Assembly (NCBI GenBank): GCA_013400155.1
Contig: VXBM01000769.1
Coordinates: forward strand, 251,801-315,800
DNA: 64,000 nt
From: Helopsaltes ochotensis
Taxonomy: Eukaryota > Chordata > Aves > Passeriformes > Locustellidae
Direction: 5' to 3'
A model generated the notes under the pieces. The model saw only the letters and a program-made list of their open reading frames with translations. It was not told where the DNA came from and searched no databases. Below are positions 44,657 to 58,700 of the stretch, piece by piece. Within the stretch, counting starts at the first letter, position 1, and each line of letters begins with the position of its first letter. A program made the translations under genes and the position numbers.

Positions 44657-45122
44657 TTTACTGATAGGTATTTGTTGTGTCGGCAGTTTTTGAAGACGGA
44701 AATATCAAAGACTGAATCAAGCTTTATATCTGAGGAGATATTTTCTGTCTAATTAATGCTGTCCCATATTGTTTGGAGATGCTGAATAGACTTTTGTTTT
44801 GTTTTCCTTAGTAAAAACACTTCATGTGCAACCAGAAAAACTAGTAAGTCTCCTTCCCCTACCTTCTGTTAGTATCAAAAATGGAATTATTAACACAGTC
44901 CTGCCTGGAGGACTTTAAAACATCTATCACTAAGCATAAACATGCAAAATGATCATTTTACAAGTTCTCAGAATAGTATTCTTTGCACAGATCCCTCTTC
45001 CAGATATGTTAGGATTTTACTAAAGCACAAAATGACTCACCTCATAATTAGGTAATACTGCAGTAATAACCAGCAATTACTGCCATCTTGTCTGTACAGT
45101 TGCTCACTTCAAATCATATGGA

Positions 45123-45141
45123 ATATATATATATATATATA
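45123..45141. repeat. (AT)n microsatellite
   Basis: A short perfect AT repeat. Confidence 0.95.
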
Positions 45142-48100
45142 AATTAAGGGAGAAGATATTGTGAAATGACTGTATCCCTATGGATTCAATTAATCCTTCT
45201 TGGTAAAGGTATTCATGTTCACTTTTTTTTAATTTGTATAATTTACAAGCTTATTCAACATATCTCAAAATAGCTTCATGATAATTATCATGTTGATGCA
45301 ACAGATTTTTTATTGATTCCATCTGCAGCAAAATCAATACATTTACACATTTACAGTTACAGGGTATATGTGGAGTTGTAGGTATTTTGCTCAGTAAGCT
45401 CAGTTTCACAGAATGAAAAAATAATAAAACCAGGGAGCAACTTGCAACTAATACTAGGTAACGAGCCAGATACTTTTCTATCCACTGGAAAATCTTTCCA
45501 CTGTGAATTCCTTTACATTGTTTTGAAGAATAACATGATACTACTTGCACTGTTTAAGTAGGCATGATCATAAATATTTCTCTCAATCCACAAAAAATTA
45601 ACAGTTAGAAGTTCCCGGAAAGTTTTTTTTAAATCTTGTTTTCATCATTCAAAGTAGCATGAAACATGACAATGCAAGAAGGTAATAATAATAACAGCTC
45701 TGGTATTGTAGGAAACTTCATAAGATGTTTAGTTGTTATGATCTGGATTGATTTACTTGATAAGAGTTTGCCTACAAAATATGTTTCCATCTTACCTTGC
45801 CTAGAAATCAGTTAGAATTGGGGCAATTAGGTGGATTGTTTAGATTTGTCTTCAAGTGGAATGAAGATTAGTCATTCAGCTGATTACAATAATAGCAATC
45901 ATTTGGAAACCAATTATAGACATCAAACACCTACATTTCTATATTGTCTAAGACTTGCGAAACCTGACAAAAGAAATGCTTTCAAAAAATGTAATGAAGA
46001 ACTACTTCTTTGCAAATGCAAAAAGGACAATATTGAACAAAGGGATATGAACTAGGCAGAAAGCAATAATTGGAGAGACTTGGTGAATATAAAATTTGAT
46101 CTCTTCACAGAAACAACATCTAAGATTATAGTTGAAAGTGACATAAGGAAGAAATTTAAGCGGAAATTAAAAGATGACAGGTAATAAACCTGTTGCATTT
46201 TCTTCAAAACTCTCTAATATGCACTCCAAAATAAATCAAGCCAATAGTTTACATTTTACCTTAAAGTAGCAAGAGAATAAATCACTCATAGAATGCCACA
46301 TTCTCAAAGAAAATAGATTTGTGATATTACTGTGTGTGAGAGTACCTCAGGTACTTACAGAAAAGAGAAAGATGTAAAATAATGCATTCACAAAGAAGTA
46401 AACACCTGTGAAGGGCCTGCTCTCGGATTTTTATAGTGATTTGAAAAATTACTGAATGCTTGCATTATCTTACATGGAAGGACTACATGAGAAAAAAAAT
46501 TAAAATGTGCAGAGGAATAAAACACTACATTATTGTTAGAAACAAGAAAAGACCTCTGGAAGTAATACAGGACAATAAACTGAAGCAGTGAGGCATCAGC
46601 CAAAGATTTTGTCAAAGGTGTAAAGCAAACAGCAGCTTTTGGTTTATCTTTAACAGAAAAAAAATATTGATTGATTCCGTTTGCTTACAATAAAAGTAGA
46701 GATATTGACTGGTGGTAGAAACTCAGAGGTTGTTATTGAATAAGAAATCAAACTAAGCATAATGTGTTTAGTTGCCAGATCCTCTTCTTGATTATGTTTC
46801 AAATCAGAGAAATCAAGAGACTGGTTTTCATTAAGGAAAATTCTAAAGCTGAGAACATAAACAACATTGATGGGACAGAAATTGAAGCTAAGGAGCTTGC
46901 AGAGAATCTGAATTTATGCTATCTGTGGCATAAATTCACATGGCATGTGCTCTCTGTGTTGATTTCTTTGTTGCCAAAATATCTGTTATCTGAGATATGC
47001 GGCAAAATAAAATCTTAGAACCCTGAACCAAAACAAAAAAAAGCTCATCCCTCAGAATAATTGTATAAGATAAGGAATGGTGGCAAAGAGAAAATATGAT
47101 TGTGAAATGGCAATTGAAAAATATTTACTGATAAACAGAAAGATAAGTATGAAAAACAGCACATTTTAAGAGAAATAAGGAATCATTTGATATTCTTAGC
47201 CTGGAACTAGATATTAAGCATGTGTGCAAATTCAGAAGTTTTACCCCTATTTTTTAAGAATCTGAATTAAATATCCTTCCAATATCAGTTGTTATTGAAA
47301 AATCCAAGTTCTAGACTGATTTGACCCTGCAAATACAGCAAATTATGTGTGAAATTAAACAACAGTGACATTCTCAAATGAGTTTTTTTTATCTACCAAT
47401 GACTGACTCCATAAGTGATACAGGATGTTTCATGGTACAGATTAGGAGGCAGCATTCCATTGACGGGACAAGAGAAAGGAGTTTGGATAGCAGGATATAT
47501 TTTAGGAATAAATGAAAAGCTTCTGAAAGGATAAAGAGAGAGGGTTTAACTTTCTGTCAGCTTTCATTACTGGTTTTCCTACACTTGACAGCGAGAGGGG
47601 GGAAACATCAGGGCTGTCGCTAATGCCTCCTCCCTCTCTTGGCCTTATCTAATTTATTGACCCCTGCAATCAAGGACAGGCAACAAGGAAGAGGGTGGAG
47701 AAACCAAGAACTTTACTGAGTTCAAAGACAGAAAGTCCTTCACCTGTGACAGATTAGCTGGTACCATACTACAGAATTAGCTAGTTCACTAGTGTCTCTT
47801 AAAAAACAAAAAAACCCAAGAAAGACTAAAACCCCACAAACCAACCAACCAAACACAAACCAAAACACCACAACTTGAACCTCAGTCAAGTTCATCAAGG
47901 AGATGGGGTGTGGAGATGTGTACCATTCTGTTTGCTAAATTTCTTGTGACTCCAGCACAGAAACACAGAGTGCTTGCTAGGGCAGGTAATCATCGCCCAA
48001 AACTGCAGGAAGAATTTGCATACTGGGGACATATCCCTAGCTTACCTAAGGACACAAAAAGCAATTCTTGAATTCACACTTAGAATACATCTGGCACAGT

Positions 48101-51100
48101 CCATACGGCTGTAAGATTTTCTGGGGATACTCAGGTACACATTTCCTGCTAAGAGTGATGGAGTTTCTATCATTATAGTATACTTGGAGTAAATTATTAA
48201 AAATCATCTTTCATAAAGAAAAGGGAGAAGACCTCTAAACTTTGGAAAGTCAACACTGCCTGACCAACTAGCATCTTCTCTAATTTGCTCAAGCACTGCT
48301 GTTCTTGTGAGCAATAATATGCAGAACAAGGTGTACGATTCTACTCTTCAAATATATTTACTGTCAGATCCCATGTGAGGATGCTCAAAACCTTAGAAAA
48401 ATAAGGTCAACACTCATCATCTCTACATAGAAAACTTCTGATCAAGAAGCCTTTATTAAGCTGATGAATGTCACGAAAAAATAGTATTCTGTTGAGTAGC
48501 CTTGAGAAATATTTATTAGCCTTCTCACAAGATGATATTATATTCCCTTACTTTATTCCGTTCCAGATCTACTTATAGCTCTTTAATGAGTTTCTTGTCC
48601 TTAATGGGAAAATCTTTTACATACCTCTTTGATCTTCAAGTAATTTCAGGTAAAATGCATGAATGCCATTTTATGTTATTCCTGTTAGGAAAGGAAGACT
48701 GTAAGAATCTTAAACTTGAAGCACCCATCTTCTAACAGAAATCAACCTAGTTAAAGAGTCTGCTCAAATTTTATATGAAAAAAATTACATACTCTTTCTT
48801 CAACTTCTGTCAAAATCATTGCCTATTTTGACAGAAATAAATTTTAATAGATATAATGCATCGTGGTTCCTTAGAATGGAAAATGTATTTGAAACTTCTA
48901 TACTTAAAAGATTAATGTCCAGTTTCATGCTTGATTTTCAATAATTTAAACCTTATTTGATTTTTTTCTGTATTTTCGGTTGAAAAGAAAACTGTCTTGT
49001 AAGTCTGTCAAGCTGCAAGATGGATTAACAATTTGTGTATGGCCCTTTTTTCTGCTTAGAACAGCAGCTTCCTTAGAAACGTCTTTTTCTTCTCTCAGTA
49101 TAGATAGGCATCATTTCATCATTTTTATACTCTGAATAGTCCGATAAGCAATTTTACTTTCCTATTTTCTTTCAGTACTTGATACAGTAGGGATTCCATA
49201 GATTATGTATTGCACACTACCAAAAGTGTCCGGTTTTGACTGTATCAAATAGTGCAGATGGTAATTTTTCAAATGCCCAGAGAAAAATTAAGTATGACAA
49301 TGGTAGTTAATTCATTATCGTATATGGACTAAACTTAGAGAGGTACTTGAGTTAAAAAATACACACATCTAACCTTTATCAGTTCCAACATATTCCACTT
49401 CCTTATAAATGGCAAGAAAATGCAAGCAGGATGAACAGCAACCTTTCCAGTTGGAACCTGGATTTCTCCATCAGGGTGTACAGTGCACTCCTCCAGGGAG
49501 AGAAGGCAGCTTGAGCTGGGCCTTATCTTCCTTAGGAGGGCTTGAGTACCCTGTTTCAAGATCCTAGATGATGAAAAGCAGGTACCTGACATTTTAAATA
49601 TCATGTGCTGCCTCCTTCCCACATCAGAAGGGTATAGGTACATGATGTGCCATATCTGAACTCAGAATCTGGAATTTCCAGAGGGCTGACCTGTCACGAC
49701 TTTCTCAAGAAAACAGAGATGCCAGCTAAATACATCATAGTACCAGAGTGCTTATAGAAACAAGAACTTGCGAGAATGATTTGATAAGAAAAACAAAAAA
49801 ATTGCCATTATTTCCCATGATAATTAATTTCATCTTGTCTGTACTAAAAACAGTCTGTAGAAAGCCAAATTCAGTCATGCAAATGTTTTCTCCTAGAAAT
49901 AAAAGCATATTCATGAAAAGAAGAAAAATCTCTAATGATTAGAATGCTCATTAGAGACACTATCTACATCTAAACTGAGTACAGCTATAAGGCTTAAAGT
50001 TTCACGGGAGGTTTTTTCTCCCCCGCCTGGATCAATAACAAAAGACATTTCTTATTAATTTGTAGTACAATGGTTTTATCTCTAAGCTAAGGAGTTGATA
50101 GCCTAGGGGGATCTTTATTTGTTCTTCACTCCCTCCTCCATGAAATAAGAAGCTATATTTTAAAAAGAAAAAAGGTGAAGTTACTGTCTCTTCTTTAGGT
50201 CAGTGCACTTTTTTTATTTCCTTATTTTAAAGGTCATGTCATCTGATTTTTTTTTTTTTGAGTGGGGTAGTGGTATATGGGGGGGGTGGGTTGTATTACA
50301 ACAGCAACGATCACCATTAACACTTCATCAAACACTCTAATAAGTAAGAATTAATACATTGCTTATTTTCCCATAGGAGAAAATGGCTATAGAGTGTTTT
50401 CACTGACAACCAAAATTGTACCACTTCCTTTTAGCAAACACAAGAGTTCAAAGCCTTGTTTGTCATTTCTGCCATTTTGTGAGGTTATTTATATAAATTT
50501 AAAGCGAATAAAGAAAAAAAGTATGATGAAATGTGAATTGTCTTTAACACCCCACTTTGATTATTTTCAAATAAAATGCACAATGTCAGGACAATGATAA
50601 AGTAGATAGTCAAAAGCAGTAGTATCAAAATTAGACACATGCTGTAGAGTTTTAGAGGACACCTCATTTCTTTAAAAGAATTTCTGGAGTTGTTACAAGA
50701 TATTACTTATCAAAGTACAGGCATGCAGAAATTTCTGAAATATCACAGGGTTCACAATCACATGCCGAAGAGGGCACTCTGAGTCATAGCAGAAGGCTCC
50801 ATACACACCCACTGCTCCCTTGTCATTCTCACCCTAGACACAGGCTGTCATTTCACAGTCATAAAACACACCCTTGTTCCTTTTTTTCTACCCCCTTCCA
50901 CTAGCAGCAGGACTTTGAAGTTTTCCTCAGTCACAGCACTGCTATTCTATAATAGAATGGCACACAATTCCATAATAGAATGGCTTTAGGCAGGAAAAAA
51001 TGGAGCTCATAGCAGGACAGCAATTGATTGCCCCATATTCCTTCAAGGAAACATCGCCTACAACCAACTGGCCGATTAACAAAATTGTAGCAATGAGGCA

Positions 51101-53386
51101 ACCCAGACTGGCAAGTATAGAACTCATGTCACAACTTTGATTAATTTCCCATTATTTCTAGTCAAATGCAATACTTTAAATTTTTATTTGTTACAAAGAT
51201 CAAAAACTAGTTTTGCAAGCCCTCAAATCTCACTATGTAGAAATTGTAAGCAAGTCTTTAGGCCTCTGAAAAGTTTTCTTCTTGCACAACAGCTTCTAGA
51301 CTACTTTGCAAATAAAAATGTGTTTGACTACTTCGTGTCTACTCAGGAAATTAATGCATACCTTGAATTGTGAAACTGTCTTATCCATAGATTCCAAGTT
51401 AGTGGTGGATTACAGCGTGAAGAAATTTTAAAAACACATACTATTCAAAGCCCCTGCAAATATCTATTGAGTAGCTGCTAAAGACCCAAGAGATAACCAT
51501 ATAATCAGATCAAGTAGAATATAAGTTCTATCTATTAGTGTGCCTCTTTGTCAGTCTGGCCTCAGATACATTGAAAAAAAGTCCTCTATTTACAGCCCAC
51601 TTTTCCCTGCTCCCTGCCAAGATTTCCCAGCACAGTAGGAAACCCTGATCATCCTACTACTCCTTGGAGCAAAAGAGTCCACCTGGGATCAGCTTCCTTC
51701 AGCAGCTGCGTGCATTAACATCAACATCCAAGTACCTTGCTCCGAGCCAACATTTACAGGTTTCTTAGAGAACTAGTTCACTAGATCTCTCATCTCTGGT
51801 CAAATATGTTTAGACAACCACTGAGAATGTCTGACTGCTCCCAGGGGCCATCTTTGTTAAGCTGATTACTGAAGACTAAACTTGTCTCCAAGCTGAAGAT
51901 TCAGAACTGCACCAGAAAACTGTCCTGAGAAGAAGTTTCAAAATTGGCCTTTCTCAAAAAAAGACATGTTACAGGAAGTTAAATTCTTTCAAGTATGGAC
52001 ACAGAAAGGGAGAAGTTCAATGCAGTTTTTGGCTTAAAAGTTCGTTGTCAGTGTTTGTGTATTTCCATGTCATTTACAAAAAGTGGTTCTTCATCACAGA
52101 CACACTGCATCTTCAGTACTTTGCTTTATAAAAATTCAGCCTCAGGCTGTAAAATGTTTCTGAACTTGTCTGAAGCTTCTTAATATGGTATTATTCATGT
52201 CTGGACCCTGCAGTAGTCTCTGCCAGAGATATATTTTTATGCATTATATTAATAAACACTCTGATTAGCACACAGTCATTTCAGCACTTTTTAAAATATT
52301 ATTTTCTTATATACAGATAAGCTATTTAACAAATTGTTTTAATTTAAGATTTTTTTTTTTAAATCAGAATTCCTGTCCATATTCTGCTCTGAGAAATAAT
52401 GATTGCCCTTTAGTGGTTAACTGATTCCCCTCTTTTTGTGTTCCCCACATCTATACTGCCTGTTTATATGCAGTACTACAGGAACAAATATTAAGGGGCC
52501 ATAAGAGGGCGTCTACTTGGACAGGGTGAGTATGAGTGCAGCCAAGAGTGCTTTTTGGTTTTGCCACTCTGTGAACAAAACATCACACGTCCTGCTTCAA
52601 TGCTTGAAAAAAAAACTTAAGGGTTTTCACAGCACCAGGTATTTTGTTGCATCTTGCTTTCTTTTACAGCTGTCACAGCACAACCAGTTTACCCTGTTTG
52701 CAAATGAACCTCCTACACTTAGTGCCAAGAGTAGTGGTGCTAAGCAGTTGTGTGTACTCCTAAGATTTCTCCAAAGCCACTGCTATAACGTAGTGGTGCA
52801 CTGCTATTATTTTCCATGGGTTATTTGGAGGGGAGCACAAAGCAGAGTCTTTTTGATGTTAAGATTTACTCTGTTACCTACATCAAAACACTGATATTGG
52901 TAACAGACTGCAGACTCTTAACCTTACCAGAAAGACCAGAGAATATTTGGCTAACACAGCTCACACACAGATCCACGACTAGATCAGACAAGAACAGTGA
53001 AAAATGCTGGGGGTCAGAGTTCTCTGTCTTCCAAAGTGTTGGCTAATATTAAGTGCATCTCATGTGTGAAAGTGTACTATTCTATCTAAGAAACCATGAA
53101 TCTCAAAGGGATGATTTATCAGTATTTTCAGGAAGTTGACACAGAAATATGATGTTCTGTATACTTTTTCTACTATAAAGCTAGTGCCTGTGCTCACACT
53201 AAAAGATTCAATTACATTCGTGTTGCTTCCCTTACAGCAAGTTCCATCAGTATTTCCTCCAGTAATTTGCTGTTCTTACTTCCAGAATGGCTTTTATTGT
53301 GCTCCTATGAATATGATAACATAATTATACTCATCATCTGGTAATTTAGGGAAGAACAAGGTCTTCTGAGAAAAATATATTACTGG
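45142..53386. other. AT-rich unique sequence, no gene supported
   Basis: No repeat element is recognised over about 8 kb apart from an A/C-rich ACCAA-type low-complexity patch at about 47797-47880 and a two-copy ATAATAGAATGGC duplication near 50949-50985. A 102-codon minus-strand frame (49335-49643) and a 125-codon plus-strand frame (52517-52894) have no recognisable motif. Confidence 0.45.
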
Positions 53387-53477
53387 GGGGTTTTGTTTGT
53401 TTGTTTTTGGGTTTTTTGTTTTTAGTTTTTTGATTTTTTTTTGTTTTGGTTTGGTTTGGTTTGTTTCTTTTTGTTGG
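53387..53477. repeat. T/G-rich simple repeat (TTTG, TTTGG units)
   Basis: Low-complexity T- and G-rich units. The minus-strand frame across it is a lysine/proline/threonine-rich artefact. Confidence 0.9.
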
Positions 53478-53724
53478 AGACGAATTCAAAAAAGCAAGAT
53501 TAGCTAAGCAACAATCTAGGTTAAAATAAATTTGCTTAGATATGCTGATTTGGATCCAAAGATATCCACCTGCAAGATTTCTGGATGACAATGCATGTAC
53601 ATTAGAAGAAGTCAAATACTAAATCTGAGCAGCTAAGAGTAGCATGCTGATTACTCATGCCCTGAACAACTTGGATTATGGAGCTCTGGTTTGGATTAGC
53701 TACATGCATTATGAATGCAGTCAT

Positions 53725-54545
53725 CATAAAATCACAGAATATGTCAAATTGGAAGGAACCCATATGGATCACTGAGTCCAGTACTAGCCCTGAGCAGGAC
53801 ATCCCTAGAAATCATACCATGTGCCTGAAAGCAAATGCTTCCAGGAACTGTCCAAATGCTTGTCCAAATGCTTCTGGAACTGTCAGGTTTAGTGCTGTGA
53901 CCACTTCCTTGGGGAGCCTGTTCCAGTGCCCAAACACCCTTTGGGTGAAAAATATTTTCCTGGTATCTACCCTAAACCTTCCCTCCCTCAGCTTGATGCC
54001 ATTTCCATGAGTCCTGCCACTGGTCACAAGAGTGCCCCTCCTCTTCCCCTCGCAAGGAAGACTGTAATGAGGTCTCCCCTCAGTCTCCTCCAGTTTGAAC
54101 AGACCAAGCGACCTCAGCCACTCATCATATGGCTTCCACTCTAAACCCTTCACTATATTTGTGGCCCTCCTTGGGACAGTCTCCAATACCTTAATATCTT
54201 TCTGATATTGTGGTGTCCAAAACTGACCCCAGCACCTGAGGTGAGGCTACCTCAGTGCAGAGCAGAGCAGGACGATCCCCTCCCTTGCCCGGCTGTGATG
54301 CTGGGCTGCTGCACCCCTTGCACACGCTTGGCCCTCCTGGCTGCCAGGGCACTGCTGACTCATGTTCAGCAGGCCATTGACCAGGACCCCCAGGTCCCTG
54401 ATCTATACACACAACAAGAGTTGCCCAGTTCCAGGTGCAGAATGCAGAACTTGATCCTGTATGAAGATGTTGAGGAGAAATGGGCTGAATAGGGAGCCCT
54501 GCAGAGCCCCACAAGGAATCAGAAGCCAGCCTGATGTGGCACTGG
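53725..54545 (-). mobile_element. CR1 LINE, 5'-truncated 3' fragment
   Basis: On the minus strand this is the 3' end of the CR1 reverse-transcriptase ORF plus a short 3' tail. The tail on the plus strand reads AAAATCACAGAATATGTCAAATTGG. The frame 54186-53812 ends with the family-typical segment NGIKLREGRFRVDTRKIFFT, then HWNRLPKEVV and a stop after RHMV. A separate frame further upstream (about 54514-54191) is still partly readable as CR1 ORF2. The copy is heavily 5'-truncated, as is usual for CR1, with frame changes and internal deletions. A 12-base unit (GTCCAAATGCTT) is tandemly duplicated near 53848-53871. It cannot move on its own. Confidence 0.95.
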
Positions 54546-54692
54546 GTGTTTATATGGCAGTTTCCCCCATTTTAGGGTGCCTTGAATGGCATGTTTCCCC
54601 ACTGCACAGGGATAAGATTTCAACTGATATGGACATACATAAACAGAATATGCTCTTCAGCCAACAAACTACCCTAAAATGAATGCTACAGT
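54546..54692. other. Short spacer between CR1 and an LTR, not recognised
   Basis: About 150 bases with no identified element. It may be a diverged end of either neighbour. Confidence 0.4.
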
Positions 54693-55039
54693 ATGTGGGC
54701 TGTTCAGCTTAGCAAGGACTACACAGGACACTCGATGAGGAGAAGGACTCAAAAGAGGGCTTTTGTTTATTCTTTCTTTCTTAAGTAGACCTCAGGTCCA
54801 TGCCAGGGATTGGATGAGAAGGTGAACACCTCTCATCTCTAACTGGCCCAGCTGACGGTCAGTCAGTACAATTTGCATCTAAAGGTATGTGATGTTTACC
54901 AATCCATTTCCTAAAACAAACTTTATCTTACAGATACACCAGCGTGAGAATGGCAAAGCACTACTTAAACATTGAGGATTCTGACTCCATTCTAAAAGCT
55001 AAGAAACACATTAGAAAGGCTGCAAAAATCAGGGCAACA
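54693..55039 (-). mobile_element. Solo LTR-like element, copy 2 of a dispersed pair (truncated)
   Basis: Closely similar to the right 340 bases of 23570-24007 and in the same orientation. AATAAA on the minus strand lies inside AAGAATAAACAAAAGCC, and the right end is GGGCAACA. The left part of the LTR, about 100 bases, is missing. It sits directly beside a CR1 fragment and another LTR, in a small retroelement cluster. Confidence 0.65.
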
Positions 55040-55317
55040 ACAGTATACTTGCAGCTCTACTGGCTATACAGAAATATATCTGTAGCATTCTAGGCATAGT
55101 GGAAAAAAAACTACTGGCTCATTAGGTCTGTATTAGCACCAGCATTTCACAGAAGCTTCAATTAATATACTGAAACACTTCAATGTGTCATTCTGAGCCA
55201 CCAAACCACAATCTCATAAGTATGGAAAGCGTGTTACTAAAACCTTTTTTGGAGGATTTCACAGGAATACTATTTTGTTTTACATGCTAGAAGGAATGAA
55301 GCTCTTAGTGTTAGCAT
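55040..55317. other. AT-rich spacer, nothing recognised
   Basis: No feature supported. Confidence 0.5.
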
Positions 55318-55760
55318 TGAAAACACGTATTCACACAAAGCATGAGTATATGCAGTGCTTTATTTCAAGGGCCCGGGAGGCAGGGGTACATGCATAACCA
55401 AAATCAGAACTCCGAAGATACATTCGAGCATATAGGTTTTATATCTTTTGGTTACATAAAGTGTCAATAATTAACTAAAGCAGAAATCTTGAGTTTCGGA
55501 AAAAAATGTTTCTTCACCCTAACTACGGTCAGATCATTCTGTATTCTCTTACATTATGCCTTTAATTATATTTAGTGATTATATCCAGGTACACTCGAGT
55601 TAGCAAAGCCAAAGCAAGGATTAGCTAACTTAGTTTCACCGATTTCTATTCACCTTCCCCCCCACCCCCCCGACTGGTTCTCCACCCTCCCCATAAATTC
55701 TGTTCCTTCTGTTCCTATCTTCTAAGTACATTTTCAAGTGGCTAAGATTTAACCCTTATC
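55318..55760 (-). mobile_element. Probable solo LTR with TATA box and closely spaced AATAAA
   Basis: On the minus strand a TATAAAA box (about 55443-55437) is followed about 75 bases later by AATAAA (55365-55360), with GCCTCCCGGGCCC just before it. A TATA box and polyadenylation signal this close together are typical of retroviral LTRs with a short R region. The plus strand starts TG at 55318 (the CA end of the LTR). The other boundary, near 55760, is uncertain. A C-rich tract (about 55657-55670) would lie in U3. Confidence 0.5.
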
Positions 55761-58700
55761 AAAGGGTAAAAGGTTGATAGCTATCAAATGCTATCATTTG
55801 TGATCAACTCAATGGTCTTTCAGTGTGGAATTACAAGTAGAATGGAGTGATTTGTCTTATATCCTGACCAGAGGAAATTTGCTGCTTCAAGGAAGGGAAA
55901 ACAAAAAAGCTTCAGAAGTTCCATCACCAGCTTATCTCTTTGCAGAATCTAAGCATATTTCTTCCATAGTCATCTCATTTAGCAACTATTTAACCAGTGT
56001 TGAAAAATATTGAACATAGTAGAGGAAAGCCCGTTTTATAATGAATGGTATTATCTTACACTCATCTTTAGTACTATTAGTACATTATCTTATGCTTGCC
56101 CTTATTTATCTTCAACATATTAAATCCTTGCAAGAGACACAGAGACAAGAAACAATTGTTCCACATGAACTACTAAATTATAATAAAAAAATTTCATTAA
56201 GTACCATCACACTGACCAGTGAGTACCAAACAACTCATTGTGTGCTCTGGTTACATTAAAAATGTCATTAGATATTGAATTCACCAGGCACAAATTGGAC
56301 AAGTCCTTCCTTTCATAGTCATGTTTATAAATTACTGGTGAGACATATAGGTGAGACCTAAGAGAAAAAACAGACCTATAATTATTAATATATGTGATCA
56401 CAAAGCTCAAATAAATCTTTGACAAAAAATTTGTCACCTATTGAGTCACCTTGATAGCTTCATCTAAAGTAACTTTTCCTCAGCTTCCTTCAGAATGTAG
56501 GAAATTTCAGGTGTACTCCAATAATAGAGCTCTTTATCTTTCAGTAGTTTGATCATTTGACATATTTTACCTCTTTTACTGAATATTCATTTGATCAATT
56601 GGCTGTTCTTTAGAATCTATTCATTTATCTTCACTACATAGAGGACCTCTCCCATAATAGACATTTAATGAAAAAAAAATAATGATCAGAGACAAGGAAA
56701 GATAATGTCTTAGGTTCATTATGCCTGTCTTCCAGTGGATTTACAGTCATGGACATGAGTGTCACATACTGTGATGTTTATTAGCAAATCTGTAGAAAAA
56801 ATTTAAAGAATAACCATTCATCATTCTAAAGCTTTTCCAAGAAAGAGAACCGTGTCTAGTGAAGATCCTACTGGACAAGTTTGCTTCTTTGCATAGTAGA
56901 TTTCTGATCATATGCATATCCCTCTGCAGTCTTTTTGTCTAGACTGTGGAAATTATAGAAAAATCATATTTGTACCTAAACTATCCCACAGCACCTCCAT
57001 CCCTTGTTAATGTTCCAATTATGTGGAACATGCTGGGCTTTTCTCTACTATAATGACCAAATGTAACAAAATCATAAGCAGACATTCAAAGACTGTTCAT
57101 GATAAAAATTTCATAGTATAGGGGACACAGATTTCAAGTCTTTCATCTCAATAATCTAACAAGTTTCTTATTTTTCTTTTTTCTCCTCAGTGTTGAATGT
57201 CTGTTGACTATCACCAAGATATTTAACAAAATGTAATCTAAGGTGTCTTATATGCAAAAAATTCAAAGGGCTTCACACCAGAATCAAACTGAAGTTTTAC
57301 AAAGCTGAAAAAATTTAAGGGATGGGGAAACTGCTACTTGTCTAGATCTACTTTAGGATGTAAAGCTCCCTCTGTACATCTTTTACTCAGAGCAGAAGTT
57401 ACACTTTTTACCAGGGGAGTCCAGAGCAAGTAAGGCCAGTAATGTTTAGAAAAAAACCTTTGCTCTAGCTCCTGTTTTCTATTGCTATAGTTCGAGAGCC
57501 CAGAATGCACTTTCTTTCATCTTTTGACAAGCTTTCACTAGTCACATTTCACCCAAGCCTCTCAAAAATCCTTCCGTTTATTTAGCTTTTTGTTGTTTTT
57601 TTGTTTCTTTGGATGATTTTTGAGTGGGTGATGTTTGGTTTTTTTTATAAGCTATGATTGGATTTGCATTTCGAAGCTTTCTATTCAGTGTTATATATGA
57701 AATGTGTCAAAGCTTTTATTTCCACTTACCACCAAATAGATACAAAAGTAAACACACAACCAATAAACGAGCTCCTTTATAGTGGAAGTACAGTGCAGAT
57801 GGAATGTAGAATTGATGAGTACACAGTATCAGCAATGAAAAATTCTATTTCATGTTTAGCACAACAAAACTGAGGAAGATCTTTTATCTAAGTAGTGTTC
57901 TCACTGACACCTGCAATATAACTGTATAGATATCTGTTCCTATTATGCTTTATATTTACATTCCCCCTACCCTTCACTCTTCCTACTGCTTTGCTTTATT
58001 TGTTTATTTTAAATAATTATGAGTAATACACAAATGATAATACATCAATACACCATTTTTTCAGTTTCAGTTCCCATCCCCTCCCAGCATCATTTTGCAC
58101 TTTAATATAACAGGAACTATGCATCTAGTATTGCAATAGAAAACAGTCAGCTGAATCCTAGTAGGAGTCAAAATCAAACTTAAATGAAAAATCTCTACTA
58201 TTTCAATTGCTTGATCACAGCATTTGTCTCTTTCCATTCCCATAGCCACTAGATGACAACATGAAAGAAATACTTATTTTGTACATCAATCTGTATATCA
58301 AGCTTTCAAGTAACATTTGTTCCCTCTGCCCACTAGCTCATAAAGATCACATCTTAAATAAACATGATTGATTTTCATATTCTAAGTTTTTCCTAAATCA
58401 AATTTAGGTGCTATTGAGGTCTGCTTTTCATCAGTTTTTGGTTCATGCCTCTTATTCAGACAATGTTGCAAAGAGCAACTCCTTCACCTTGACAGTTTCT
58501 TTATACTAAGGTTTGCCTTGCTGGCTTTTCCCACTACTGTTCACCCCTTTGCTACTCATCTCCTCTCACAGTCAGAGGTGTTTATGGATGAAGACAGTCA
58601 GTTTCCAATCAATCTTAAAGCATCCATTCTTAAAGGACAAGTTTACTTGCATGTGGCAAGCGTACTAAGCCTATCTATCTGTAGTTATTTTTTCCGCTGA

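Noticed and set aside
49335..49643. 102-codon minus-strand frame as an exon
   Set aside because: There is no motif, no acceptor that I trust and no neighbouring exon-like block.
54191..54514. Minus-strand frame as an independent host gene
   Set aside because: It is decayed CR1 ORF2 sequence.
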